Origin: Magicicada septendecula
Lineage: Eukaryota; Arthropoda; Insecta; Hemiptera; Cicadidae
Reading direction: 5' to 3'
Assembly (NCBI GenBank): GCA_034769895.1
Contig: JAWRYS010001467.1
Span: 62,001-126,000, forward strand
Length of the DNA stretch: 64,000 bases
Position 1 is the stretch's first letter. Every line of letters begins with the position of its first letter. The position numbers and the translations under genes are program-made. Below the pieces are notes generated by a model. The model saw only the letters and a program-made list of their open reading frames with translations. It ran no database searches and was not told the DNA's origin. Shown here piece after piece: positions 40,152 through 52,418 of this stretch.

Positions 40152-42993
40152 TGTAACATGACATACGGTAGTGAAGATTCAATTGTATTTAATTATAAAA
40201 TAAAAAGCTGAAGATAAGAGTAAGAGGCAAAAACTTATAAACTTAAAGATCAATAACCCAGTAACCCAATAAATGACAAATGACTATTAACCTGACAATG
40301 ACCTGACACAGTAGATCGGATAAAAAACCAAAGGAACCAAGAGACAATGAAGAAGCAGCCGAGACCTAAGTGCAATCAAATAATCCCAAATAATGACCAG
40401 TATATTGTAATTAAAATAATGAACTGATAATTGTAGTATATGAGATTTACCTAGGGTAATAAGATTATTGGAAAGTAATAATGTCACATATATATTGTTG
40501 ATAAAAGAATGTACTTATAATATAAGGTAGGGAGCTAGAAACTAACCATACCCCAAACTAATAGTAATAATAATAGCCAAAGCCAATAAACGATGCTTTG
40601 GGCCAAACAAAAGCAATATTTAAGTAATAACTAAAAGTGATCAGAGTGATTTGGAAGTAAATTAGTTATTCATGACCATAATCACACAGTGATATAAAAT
40701 AATCAGACAAATCGTGTGAATAAACAAGTGAGTAAGTTAAAAATGTGTGTAAAATTAAATAAGTGGTGAAGTGCTAGGTATAGCATATAATGGAACAAAG
40801 TGAGAATGATAACAATTAAAGAAACCTTCTAATGAAAGGAAAAGTGCAGTGGGGGTGTAGAATAAAATATTATATAAGCAAACTATAATAAACAGATAAA
40901 CAATTTTTGATAAACTGTACATTAGTAAGTAAGATTAAGCTAATTGTGATGTTATAAATTTAGGTAATAGGATGTCAGAATTATATAATAAGGTAAGAAT
41001 TAAGTTATTAGAATGAGTAGTAAATTAAGAAGGACAGACACTGTATTTAAGTGAAGGGATTAGTAGATAAGACATATCACGTAGGAACAGTTTATCAGTA
41101 GTATTGTAAGAGTTTTATTATTGTTCAAAAACCATAGAATGTAGTAGATTATAGGATAAGCAAGATAACAGTAGAGGAAAGAAAAGGTAGTTAAAAGTTA
41201 TTTCAGGCTAGAACCTGACAAGGAATCTTTCATAATAAGAATTAGAGTTAGGAATACTGATGTTTATTGTTTGTTTTGTTTATAAAATTGTATTAGAATT
41301 ACCAGATATGTTATTAAGAAATGTTAGATGGGAGTAGAATAGAATCTAGGCTCTAGGCCAAACTGTTGAATATAAATTTAGTAATTTTGAGAACAAATAA
41401 TAATCCAAAGTTAAGGCAGAATATGCCAAATGGTTAAACCGATTAAGTGAGTATTCCTAGTACCAAAATATATGGATAACAACTAATTTTGAATAAAATA
41501 TATGTAAAATATAAATATGAAAAATAGTAAAAATGTAATTAGCTATTCAAAAGTGGGCATGAGGGATATCAAAATGATCATCATGAAAAATTAGGAAGAA
41601 TGGTACTCATGTAATAACTCTAGCTATTAGTATAAGATAGTAATCTTCATTTGAAGATATTTTGGTAAAATTAGACTAAAAAAGACGTTAAATCATAACA
41701 ATGACTTAAGTTAATAACCAATGAAAATTAGCATGATTTATTAGGTAACCATAGCAACAAGAATTTTATTGCCAAAAAACCGTTAGATTTTCAGTAGTTA
41801 TTATTGACCAACGCTTGGGAGTGGATCGAGGAGCTCTCGTATTAAAATTATTATTATTAAAGTAAATTCGAACCTAATTTAAACCAGATGGAGATAACTA
41901 CAATAGTCCAGGGAATCCTGAACAACATTTTGTTAATAAAAAATTAATTAACAAACCATAATTATCTGAAGAAGACGGAACGACGCAGTGAAGAAGAGAG
42001 ACGACAACGGACACCAAATGAGGATCATTGGGACATCTTAATAGAGGAAGACGGACGACAACCGAAGGAATACGAGGCCTGAGTCAGCGAGGAGAAACAT
42101 CGAGACGAGGGAAATAAACTTCTGGAGAGTAGAAGAAGATGACAGCCCAGGAGTTATCCATAGAAGAAGACGACATCAGGATCTTCAGCAGGAAAACCGA
42201 TGAGTATAAACATTATCCCATAATCGAGTTCACAATTTTTTGGTCAGAATTAATAAATAACTATTTCACTTCACTGATCACTATTCCGAGTCAAAAATAA
42301 ATGCTTTGTTAAATTCACTATTTAAACTTTAATCGATTAGCAATTATTAAAAGTAAAATATAATAAATAATTGACGAACCTTTTGATAACTAAATTTGAC
42401 AAACGAAACCTAACCCAAAATTTCTTTACAAGTTTTCATTGGTAATTACTTAATTGAATATAATGAGATATTAATTTGTTTATGTAATTAGTATTAAGAA
42501 TTGTTATAACTTTGTGTGTGTTAGCCGTAAGTATATATTTCTGTAGCCGAAAGGACTTTAACACCCCTGAGAAAAATCATATATATAACTGTAAATTAAC
42601 GTCAGAGTAACTTGTATACAAACACTGAACTGAGCAAGTACCAACCGAACAAGTGTAATAGTCGGTGCAGAAAACGAATTTGATGTACTATAAAGTAATT
42701 GAAATATTCTAAAAGGTTAATAAATGTTCTCAATCTGCAATTCTGTATGTTTGATTCAATTAATTTATAATAACAACTAAGAATTATTGAAGTGAAGCGT
42801 TAAAGCAAAACGCTAGCCGAGTCAACACAAAAGAAAGCCGTGCGCCAATCAGGTGGCGAGGCGGCAACGTTTGAATGCAGCAGAGCGAAATACGGTTTAC
42901 CCGTAAACGTAAGAGAAGTTACATTTTGACACGATTAACACTAAATAACATTATTATTAAAACTTTACAACCCCATGTAAACGTTTAGTAACA
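40152..42993 (+). repeat. Family A LTR 2
   Basis: 2842 bp, about a dozen differences from LTR 1 (for example ACGG for AAGG near the start, AAAAG for TGCAG near 42829). Shared by copies 1 and 2. Confidence 0.88.
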
Positions 42994-43075
42994 AAGTGGC
43001 GCGCCAACTAGTAGGGCTAGAATAGTTAAGGAAACATATCTTTAAACTTTACAGATTCTAGCGGCGACTACAGAA

Positions 43076-45040
43076 ATGGAACCGGCAAAAATCGGGACGA
43101 GACACCAGACGTTGCTACGCGAAAAGGAGGCGGAAGAGGAAGCAAGGAGATTAGAAAAGGAGATCGAGAAAGGTGCCAGAATGGAGGAAAAGGAAATAAC
43201 TTCAGTGGAAGATGTGGAAGAATTGTTAGCCCCAGCAGAGCCAACTAGAACCACGGAAGAAACGAAGATGGATAGATTGATGGAAATGTTTCAAAGAATG
43301 GAGAAGAATATGGAAGAACGAAGGAAGGAGGACAAGCAGGAAGGAAGAGAAACATTAAAACAAGAATTAAAACAAAATAACGAAGAATTGAGTAAGAAGT
43401 TTGAGTCAATTGATGACAATTTCAAGAAAATGGACAAGAAGTTTGAAGATAATTCCAAGAAACAGAATGAAAAACTAGACAAGAAGTTTGAATCATTAAA
43501 TGAAACCCTGACACAGACGTTGAAGGAGGAGAATAAATTGATTAGTGAAAAGATAGAGAGAAGTAATGAGAAAACCAGTGAAGCCTTGAGACTAATGAAA
43601 GAAGATATCGAGACACTGAATGATAAAATTGAATATAACCAAGATACATTACAGCAACAGTTGACGGAGTACAGACAAGAACTGAAACAAACTGTAATGG
43701 AAACGGAAGAGAAGATAGAGAAAACCAGCGAAGTAGTGATGCAAGTCCGAGAAGAAATTTTAATCAAGGTGAATGAAGTTGAAGGCGAAGGTAAGAGGAG
43801 AGTTGAAGGACTACAAAAGGAAACCAAGAACAAATTAGAACAAATACAAACCAGAGTAGAAGAGAACTATAGCAGATTGGACGCGTCAGTGAGTGAAGTG
43901 AAGGACACCACAACCGCCCAAGAAGGGAAAATAGCTGAATTTAGGGCTAGAGAGCTACGCCTACAGGAGGAGATCAACGCATTGAAGGATCGACCAATCA
44001 TGACTTCACATGTATTATGTAGCGAAAACAGAGAGACAATAAACTTTAAAAACTATAAACGCAACCCAATTGAGTTTATAGAACGAGTAGAGGAGAACTT
44101 AGCCCGAACCAGAGAAACAAGGTGGACGGTAATCAAGAGCATGATAGATGACATGTTCAAAGAAGTCCATGATAATTGGTGGACGGCGGTGAGACCAGAC
44201 ATAAATAATTTCAACGAGTTCAAGAAATTATTCAAAGACAAATACTGGTCGGAGGCGACTCAGCACGTGGTGAGAAACAACATAAGCAATGGCAGATTCG
44301 ACCCTTACCTAGGACAGTCACCAACCGCTTACTTTTTAGGTAAGGTAAGCATAGCAAGGAACCTCGAACCCAACATTCCGGAAGAATGCCTAGTGACGCA
44401 ATTGGCATATCACTACGACGGTGAGATCACAAAAAGCCGTTTAAGTGGACGAATTAAAACTATACAAGAGATGGCCGCATTATTGGGAGAGTATGAGCGG
44501 GAGAAACATTATGTCTTGAACAGACAGAAGAACTCACCAAACTACAGGAATTATGACAACCGGAATCAACCAAGTGGGCCACAAGGAAACCACACCCCGG
44601 CCAATCATCCGCCATCCAACCCCAATAATTATCGAGGGTTCCGTAACCAAAACAACAACAATAATTACCCAAGAAACCATAATCAGAATTACCCCAATAA
44701 TAATAACAATGTAAACCATCCTTACAACAGGGGAAATAACCAAAATGCAGGTGGTTATAACAGACCAAATAATCAGTACCATAATAATAACCTGTCGACA
44801 CAGAATCAAACATACAGACGACGGGTAAACTATGTAAATGCAGAAGGTAGAAATGACGGGAGACGCAATTATAGAAGACCGAGGAGTCGGAGTGCCGAAG
44901 AGAACAGAAGAAGTCGAGAACAAATAACTCGTAATGACCACTCGATTGAGAGAAGGCAAAACACGGAGAATAATCACCCCGTCAGAACAGAGGACCGCGC
45001 CGAAGGCAACGGCCAGCATTTAAACGAGCAGCGGCAGTGA
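43076..45040 (+). CDS. gag: Family A Gag, copy 2
   Basis: 654 codons, the same layout as copy 1 (long coiled coil, capsid with YWSE block, Asn-rich then Arg-rich tail, no zinc finger). I see one amino-acid difference, Gln for Arg near residue 99 (KQNNEEL). Intact. It ends in TGA 45038-45040 after the slippery site at 45019. Confidence 0.9.
   Translation: MEPAKIGTRHQTLLREKEAEEEARRLEKEIEKGARMEEKEITSVEDVEELLAPAEPTRTTEETKMDRLMEMFQRMEKNMEERRKEDKQEGRETLKQELKQNNEELSKKFESIDDNFKKMDKKFEDNSKKQNEKLDKKFESLNETLTQTLKEENKLISEKIERSNEKTSEALRLMKEDIETLNDKIEYNQDTLQQQLTEYRQELKQTVMETEEKIEKTSEVVMQVREEILIKVNEVEGEGKRRVEGLQKETKNKLEQIQTRVEENYSRLDASVSEVKDTTTAQEGKIAEFRARELRLQEEINALKDRPIMTSHVLCSENRETINFKNYKRNPIEFIERVEENLARTRETRWTVIKSMIDDMFKEVHDNWWTAVRPDINNFNEFKKLFKDKYWSEATQHVVRNNISNGRFDPYLGQSPTAYFLGKVSIARNLEPNIPEECLVTQLAYHYDGEITKSRLSGRIKTIQEMAALLGEYEREKHYVLNRQKNSPNYRNYDNRNQPSGPQGNHTPANHPPSNPNNYRGFRNQNNNNNYPRNHNQNYPNNNNNVNHPYNRGNNQNAGGYNRPNNQYHNNNLSTQNQTYRRRVNYVNAEGRNDGRRNYRRPRSRSAEENRRSREQITRNDHSIERRQNTENNHPVRTEDRAEGNGQHLNEQRQ
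45019..45025 (+). promoter_or_regulatory. -1 frameshift site TTTAAAC, copy 2
   Basis: Same phase and context as copy 1: TTA and AAC are gag codons and the gag stop follows 12 bases later. Confidence 0.75.
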
Positions 45041-48000
45041 GAATACCACAGGACCCATCACTGATCCGATCTATTGGGTTAATAACTACACAGACAGACG
45101 AGACGAATGACAATACTATTATAATAATTCAGAACCATTATCTGAAAAATATCCGAGAGGAGCTTATGGAAGAAAATTCCTCATTGATCAAGCACCCGGA
45201 TAATGAAATTGCCTATGTTACCGCTAAAGTATATAATGTAAATATAAAATTTATGATCGACACAGGAGCAAATGTGTCTCTAATTGATATAAACATGTAC
45301 GACAAAATTCAAAAAGAGAGTAAGACCAGCTTACCAACGTTACCAATAAGTAACATTATTTTAATTGGAGCCACCGGGAGGCAAAATAAGACAATTAAGA
45401 GACAAGTGTCTCTAGAAGTCATAAGTAATGGTGAGACACGGCCTATGATATTTTTAATTGCTCACAACTTGCCATTTGACATTCTAATTGGTTGTGACAT
45501 ATTGAGAAAGTACTCTGCAGTTATCGATATGGAATTATCAAAAGTAACCATGAAATATGAAGGCAGAGAATGGGTAGCTGAATTAACTGGCAGCAAGGGG
45601 GTCCTACCAGTAAGTAAAATATACAGCATAAGAACAGTTTGTGATTCACCAGACCGGAGGTGGGAAGTGAAGCCGGACAGTCAAGTAAATAATGACATTC
45701 TATGGCATCGGAAATTGGAGGAAATCCGACAATTCCGAGGAACCCAAGATGGGAATCCATTGACAGAGCAAGAGGTGGAGAAGTTATTAAGAATTTACAA
45801 CAAGTACCGACATGTATTTTCCGACCAACCAGGAAAGGTACGGGGGTATCAATGCGAGTTGAGATTTAAAGAAGTGGCCAATTTCAATAAAAAATCCTAT
45901 CCCATAGCGTATGCAGCCAAGGAAGCAGTGCGCACAGAAATTAGTAAAATGATGGAGGAAGACATCATAGAATATAGTTGTTCGCAGTACACCAGTCCTA
46001 TAGTTGCTGTTACGAAAAAGGATGGAAGAGTATGCTTGTGTCTCGACGCTCGAGAAATAAATAAAATACTGATCAACGACAGGACATCTCCTGGCGAGAT
46101 TGAGGAGATCCTCAAGAAGTTCCATGGAACGCAATTTATCAGCACCTGGGATACGGTCTGTGGGTACTGGCAAGTAGAACTGCACCCAGCCAGCCGAAAA
46201 TACGTAGCGTTCATATTTGAAGGCAGGAACTACCAGTTCAAGCGACTACCTTTTGGGCTGGTAAACTCAGTAGCAATATTTGTTCGCTGCATGGACCAGA
46301 TACTGGGTCCTGAAACTATGAGCTATACCACTGTACATGTTGATGATCTGCTGATCACTTCATCAAATTGGGAGGAGCATTGCATGAGAGTTGAAAAAGT
46401 GTTAGAAAAATTATCCATTAACAATGTGACATTAAAACTAGAGAAGTCTAAGCTGATAGCAGCAGAAGTCCAATTCCTTGGATTCAACCTGTCACGACAA
46501 GGGATAACACCATCAACCGATAAAGTAGATGCCATTCAACGTTTTCCTACCCCTAAAAATAAGAAACAGTTACAGTCGTTTCTGGCCATCTGTAACTACT
46601 ACAGAAAGTTCCAGCAAAATTATTCAGAGCTGACTACTAAACTATCACCACAGCTGTCATCCAAAAACAAGTGGATGTGGGGCCCAGAACAGGAAACAAT
46701 CTTCAACACTATCAAAAAACACTTCCTCGACACTATCATGTTAAACCATCCCGATTTCAATAGACCCTTTTGCATGAACTGTGACGCAAGCGACATTCGC
46801 TTGGGATCGGTGCTTTACCAAGAAGACAAAGATGGAAACCACCAAGTAATAAGCTTCGCCAGCCGAACATTAAACCAATGTGAGCGCAATTATCATGTAA
46901 CAGAAAAAGAACTGTTGAGTGTGGTCTTTTCTTGTGGAAAATTTCGGACTTACATACTTGGATATCCTATCACCGTGCGTACCGACCATAAATCCATTTC
47001 CTTTTTGAAGAACTGCAAACTCAGCCATGGTCGATTAGCCAGATGGATTCTTGCTCTCCAAGAATATCACATCAACTGGGAGTATATCCCTGGTAGCAAA
47101 AACACAGCAGCTGATGTGCTATCACGGATTAACACAGAACAACAAACCTTCGATGGAGAAAAGGAGACCATTGTGAAGGTATTTAACATCATGAAAAATA
47201 ACGCTGATCTAGAAGTGATAGTGAACAAAGTGATACAACACCAGAAAGAGGATACAAAATTAAATCAAATCCGAGAGAGACTAGATCAACAGGAAGAAAA
47301 AGCAACTCAGTACTATTGCGTTCATGAAGATATTTTGTTTGTTAAAACTAAACCCAACCAGAATACGTGGAAACTGTTGATACCTAAAGAAACCGCAACT
47401 GAGATCATAATGGAGTACCACCTCAGGTACGGACACATGGGAGCATTGAAGGTGACAAAAGCATTAGAAGAGCACACATATCTGAAAGACATTAACCGGA
47501 GGGTGAGCAAGACCATAAAAAACTGTCACGTATGCCAGCTTGTTAAATGCAACAACGACAGAAAGGAAGGAATAATGCAACCAATAACCTCTACAAATAA
47601 AATGGAACGAGTCTTCTTAGACATATGTGGACCTATGCCACAAAGTGGAGGTAGAATGCAGCACAAATTCATAATCATTATAATGGACCATTACTCAAAA
47701 TTTATTAAATTATACCCAATTAACCGTGCTACTACAAACAAGGTATTGAACGTTATCACACAGAGATACATCACTGAGGTGGGGAGTCCCATGAATATTA
47801 TCACTGACCATGGTACTCAATTCCGAGGAAGACGATGGAAAGACACATTAATGGATCTGGGTATCCGAACATACAAGACTTCAATTTACCACCCGAACAG
47901 CAACCCAGCGGAAAGAGTGCTCCGTGAAGTTGGGAGGATTCTTCGTATATACTGTCACGACCAGCAACGTAAGTGGAGCGAATACCTCGAAGCCACTGAA

Positions 48001-48237
48001 AATTTCATAAATCTCGCCTATCATGAATCCATTAAGGATACCCCTTACACCATCATGTACGGAAAACCACCACCTCGAGCCATAGAAGAACTTGTCAATT
48101 TCCCCACCAATCCAATATACCAATTTGATAACGCCAAATTCTATAGTAAGATAGCGGAGCAAACAGAAAAGAAAAGGCTAAATATCATAAAATGCAACCG
48201 AAGGCAATCCGGTACAGTGAAGGAGAAAAGGTATTAA
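45037..48237 (+). CDS. pol: Family A Pol, copy 2, uninterrupted protease to integrase core
   Basis: 1066 codons open, so this copy lacks the deletion seen in copy 1. Protease DTG and ILIGCD, RT with CLDAREIN, RNase H and integrase (HHCC, then D, D, E) are all present in order. RT carries HVDD in place of YVDD and FLAIC in place of FLGIC, both shared with copy 1. Tyr to Cys precedes the first RNase H Asp (FCMNCDAS). The ORF ends at KEKRY-stop, before the integrase C-terminal module, which continues in the overlapping frame at 48192. Expressed by -1 frameshifting from gag. Activity is doubtful because of the changed active site. Confidence 0.9.
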   Translation: MRIPQDPSLIRSIGLITTQTDETNDNTIIIIQNHYLKNIREELMEENSSLIKHPDNEIAYVTAKVYNVNIKFMIDTGANVSLIDINMYDKIQKESKTSLPTLPISNIILIGATGRQNKTIKRQVSLEVISNGETRPMIFLIAHNLPFDILIGCDILRKYSAVIDMELSKVTMKYEGREWVAELTGSKGVLPVSKIYSIRTVCDSPDRRWEVKPDSQVNNDILWHRKLEEIRQFRGTQDGNPLTEQEVEKLLRIYNKYRHVFSDQPGKVRGYQCELRFKEVANFNKKSYPIAYAAKEAVRTEISKMMEEDIIEYSCSQYTSPIVAVTKKDGRVCLCLDAREINKILINDRTSPGEIEEILKKFHGTQFISTWDTVCGYWQVELHPASRKYVAFIFEGRNYQFKRLPFGLVNSVAIFVRCMDQILGPETMSYTTVHVDDLLITSSNWEEHCMRVEKVLEKLSINNVTLKLEKSKLIAAEVQFLGFNLSRQGITPSTDKVDAIQRFPTPKNKKQLQSFLAICNYYRKFQQNYSELTTKLSPQLSSKNKWMWGPEQETIFNTIKKHFLDTIMLNHPDFNRPFCMNCDASDIRLGSVLYQEDKDGNHQVISFASRTLNQCERNYHVTEKELLSVVFSCGKFRTYILGYPITVRTDHKSISFLKNCKLSHGRLARWILALQEYHINWEYIPGSKNTAADVLSRINTEQQTFDGEKETIVKVFNIMKNNADLEVIVNKVIQHQKEDTKLNQIRERLDQQEEKATQYYCVHEDILFVKTKPNQNTWKLLIPKETATEIIMEYHLRYGHMGALKVTKALEEHTYLKDINRRVSKTIKNCHVCQLVKCNNDRKEGIMQPITSTNKMERVFLDICGPMPQSGGRMQHKFIIIIMDHYSKFIKLYPINRATTNKVLNVITQRYITEVGSPMNIITDHGTQFRGRRWKDTLMDLGIRTYKTSIYHPNSNPAERVLREVGRILRIYCHDQQRKWSEYLEATENFINLAYHESIKDTPYTIMYGKPPPRAIEELVNFPTNPIYQFDNAKFYSKIAEQTEKKRLNIIKCNRRQSGTVKEKRY

Positions 48238-48434
48238 TACGAAACCGAGAATTACCAAGTTCCAGAGAGGGAATCACAAAGAAATTACTGTTATTATATA
48301 ATGGACCCTATCTCATATTGAAGGATAACAAAAATAATACCTATGTCATAAGTGAAATCACAACTAAAAAGATAAAAGGGACTTATAACCAGTCTTCTTT
48401 AAAAAAGTATTATGAACCAGTGTCAGAAAATTAA
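48192..48434 (+). CDS. Integrase C-terminal GPY-like module, copy 2, overlapping frame
   Basis: Same 80 codons and same overlap as 38849-39091. Confidence 0.65.
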   Translation: MQPKAIRYSEGEKVLIRNRELPSSREGITKKLLLLYNGPYLILKDNKNNTYVISEITTKKIKGTYNQSSLKKYYEPVSEN

Positions 48435-49494
48435 AGAGAATTTTGAAAGTAAAAATTATCAAAATTCAAAAATAAATGTAAGCACAACTTACAATAAGTA
48501 TTTGATTGGAACTATTATTATTATAAATGAAAGGGAATTTAGAAGAAAGATAAGCTAAATTCAAAACAAAGTAAGGCTAAACTTACGACCAAGTGTGAAA
48601 CAAAATGTGTAAACACATGTAAATTTGAAAATATGTATAATGAAATATCATAAAAATTGAGATATAAAATAATTAAATGTTACACAAATAATGATGATGC
48701 TACATAACATCATTAACCAACCCTATCACAAAAAGGGGATAAATAAAAATTAATGTTTCACAAAAGAAGAGACAAAACAATCAAATAAAAAATAACACTG
48801 ACAGATTAACTGAACTATCAATGAAAAAATCTAAGTGAGCCAAAACCAGCTACAATGTTAATTTTAAATATCAATGAGCATTAAAGTGATGACAAATAGA
48901 ATCACTACCATATAAAATAAGCTAGTAAAACAATGCAAAATGCCTATTAAATATCGCCATAAGCTTAAACAAAGGAATCCAAATAAGTTATTGAGATGAA
49001 AAAGTCATGAAATGTATAAAAGAGAGAATAATTAATCCCAAAAGTGTTTTATTGTATTAATATTATGTGAGTCGGAAATGAACGACTATTATTATAATTA
49101 TTATGAATATTATTATATGATGATTTTATGTTGAGATAGGTCCAACAATTATTTATGTTATTGAGCAGATAGGCAAGGCATCTGAACTCAAAATGTGTAT
49201 AAATGGATAGCAGAGTAATAGAGCCACACGTGCCCTCTGGCTAGTACCAATTTATATGAAGGAGAGAGAAGAAAAATTTTAGGGAAATAGAACATAAAAG
49301 GGAATAATAAAGAAAGAAAATAATACCAATTATCATATTATGAACCATGACTTAATAAAGAATGAATACAGAAGAAGTAGCGATGGACGAATTCCTGAAT
49401 CATAACAACTTGATAAAGTAAACTATATTGATGATTTCAGAAAAAATCTAATAATCTTTGTTTCGAAATAATCAATTTTGGTGGCGATGCATTA
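48435..49494 (+). other. Family A 3' non-coding region, copy 2, with pre-LTR hairpin at 49427-49476
   Basis: Identical by eye to copy 1 through the hairpin and the LTR start. No ORF. Confidence 0.7.
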
Positions 49495-52336
49495 TGTAAC
49501 ATGACATACGGTAGTGAAGATTCAATTGTATTTAATTATAAAATAAAAAGCTGAAGATAAGAGTAAGAGGCAAAAACTTATAAACTTAAAGATCAATAAC
49601 CCAGTAACCCAATAAATGACAAATGACTATTAACCTGACAATGACCTGACACAGTAGATCGGATAAAAAACCAAAGGAACCAAGAGACAATGAAGAAGCA
49701 GCCGAGACCTAAGTGCAATCAAATAATCCCAAATAATGACCAGTATATTGTAATTAAAATAATGAACTGATAATTGTAGTATATGAGATTTACCTAGGGT
49801 AATAAGATTATTGGAAAGTAATAATGTCACATATATATTGTTGATAAAAGAATGTACTTATAATATAAGGTAGGGAGCTAGAAACTAACCATACCCCAAA
49901 CTAATAGTAATAATAATAGCCAAAGCCAATAAACGATGCTTTGGGCCAAACAAAAGCAATATTTAAGTAATAACTAAAAGTGATCAGAGTGATTTGGAAG
50001 TAAATTAGTTATTCATGACCATAATCACACAGTGATATAAAATAATCAGACAAATCGTGTGAATAAACAAGTGAGTAAGTTAAAAATGTGTGTAAAATTA
50101 AATAAGTGGTGAAGTGCTAGGTATAGCATATAATGGAACAAAGTGAGAATGATAACAATTAAAGAAACCTTCTAATGAAAGGAAAAGTGCAGTGGGGGTG
50201 TAGAATAAAATATTATATAAGCAAACTATAATAAACAGATAAACAATTTTTGATAAACTGTACATTAGTAAGTAAGATTAAGCTAATTGTGATGTTATAA
50301 ATTTAGGTAATAGGATGTCAGAATTATATAATAAGGTAAGAATTAAGTTATTAGAATGAGTAGTAAATTAAGAAGGACAGACACTGTATTTAAGTGAAGG
50401 GATTAGTAGATAAGACATATCACGTAGGAACAGTTTATCAGTAGTATTGTAAGAGTTTTATTATTGTTCAAAAACCATAGAATGTAGTAGATTATAGGAT
50501 AAGCAAGATAACAGTAGAGGAAAGAACAGGTAGTTAAAAGTTATTTCAGGCTAGAACCTGACAAGGAATCTTTCATAATAAGAATTAGAGTTAGGAATAC
50601 TGATGTTTATTGTTTGTTTTGTTTATAAAATTGTATTAGAATTACCAGATATGTTACTAAGAAATGTTAGATGGGAGTAGAATAGAATCTAGGCTCTAGG
50701 CCAAACTGTTGAATATAAATTTAGTAATTTTGAGAACAAATAATAATCCAAAGTTGAGGCAGAATATGCCAAATGGTTAAACCGATTAAGTGAGTATTCC
50801 TAGTACCAAAATATATGGATAACAACTAATTTTGAATAAAATATATGTAAAATATAAATATGAAAAATAGTAAAAATGTAATTAGCTATTCAAAAGTGGG
50901 CATGAGGGATATCAAAATGATCATCATGAAAAATTAGGAAGAATGGTACTCATGTAATAACTCTAGCTATTAGTATAAGATAGTAATCTTCATTTGAAGA
51001 TATTTTGGTAAAATTAGACTAAAAAAGACGTTAAATCATAACAATGACTTAAGTTAATAACCAATGAAAATTAGCATGATTTATTAGGTAACCATAGCAA
51101 CAAGAATTTTATTGCCAAAAAACCGTTAGATTTTCAGTAGTTATTATTGACCAACGCTTGGGAGTGGATCGAGGAGCTCTCGTATTAAAATTATTATTAT
51201 TAAAGTAAATTCGAACCTAATTTAAACCAGATGGAGATAACTACAATAGTCCAGGGAATCCTGAACAACATTTTGTTAATAAAAAATTAATTAACAAACC
51301 ATAATTATCTGAAGAAGACGGAACGACGCAGTGAAGAAGAGAGACGACAACGGACACCAAATGAGGATCATTGGGACATCTTAATAGAGGAAGACGGACG
51401 ACAACTGAAGGAATACAAGGCCTGAGTCAGCGAGGAGAAACATCAAGACGAGGGAAATAAACTTCTGGAGAGTAGAAGAAGACGACAGCCCAGGAGTTAT
51501 CCATAGAAGAAGACGACATCAGGATCTTCAGCAGGAAAACCGATGAGTATAAACATTATCCCATAATCGAATTCACAATTTTTTGGTCAGAATTAATAAA
51601 TAACTATTTCACTTCACTGATCACTATTCCGAGTCAAAAATAAATGCTTTGTTAAATTCACTATTTAAACTTTAATCGATTAGCAATTATTAAAAGTAAA
51701 ATATAATAAATAATTGACGAACCTTTTGATAACTAAATTTGACAAACGAAACCTAACCCAAAATTTCTTTACAAGTTTTCATTGGTAATTACTTAATTGA
51801 ATATAATGAGATATTAATTTGTTTATGTAATTAGTATTAAGAATTGTTATAACTTTGTGTGTGTTAGCCGTAAGTATATATTTCTGTAGCCGAAAGGACT
51901 TTAACACCCCTGAGAAAAATCATATATATAACTGTAAATTAACGTCAGAGTAACTTGTATACAAACACTGAACTGAGCAAGTACCAACCGAACAAGTGTA
52001 ATAGTCGGTGCAGAAAACGAATTTGATGTACTATAAAGTAATTGAAATATTCTAAAAGGTTAATAAATGTTCTCAATCTGCAATTCTGTATGTTTGATTC
52101 AATTAATTTATAATAACAACTAAGAATTATTGAAGTGAAGCGTTAAAGCAAAACGCTAGCCGAGTCAACACTGCAGAAAGCCGTGCGCCAATCAGGTGGC
52201 GAGGCGGCAACGTTTGAATGCAGCAGAGCGAAATACGGTTTACCCGTAAACGTAAGAGAAGTTACATTTTGACACGATTAACACTAAATAACATTATTAT
52301 TAAAACTTTACAACCCCATGTAAACGTTTAGTAACA
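49495..52336 (+). repeat. Family A LTR 3
   Basis: 2842 bp, closer to LTR 2 than to LTR 1 in the first two thirds, but it shares CTGCAGAAAG (near 52170) and the GAATTC version near 51570 with LTR 1. This mixture suggests recombination or gene conversion between LTRs. Confidence 0.88.
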
Positions 52337-52418
52337 AAGTGGCGCGCCAACTAGTAGGGCTAGAATAGTTAAGGAAACATATCTTTAAACTTTACAGATT
52401 CTAGCGGCGACTACAGAA

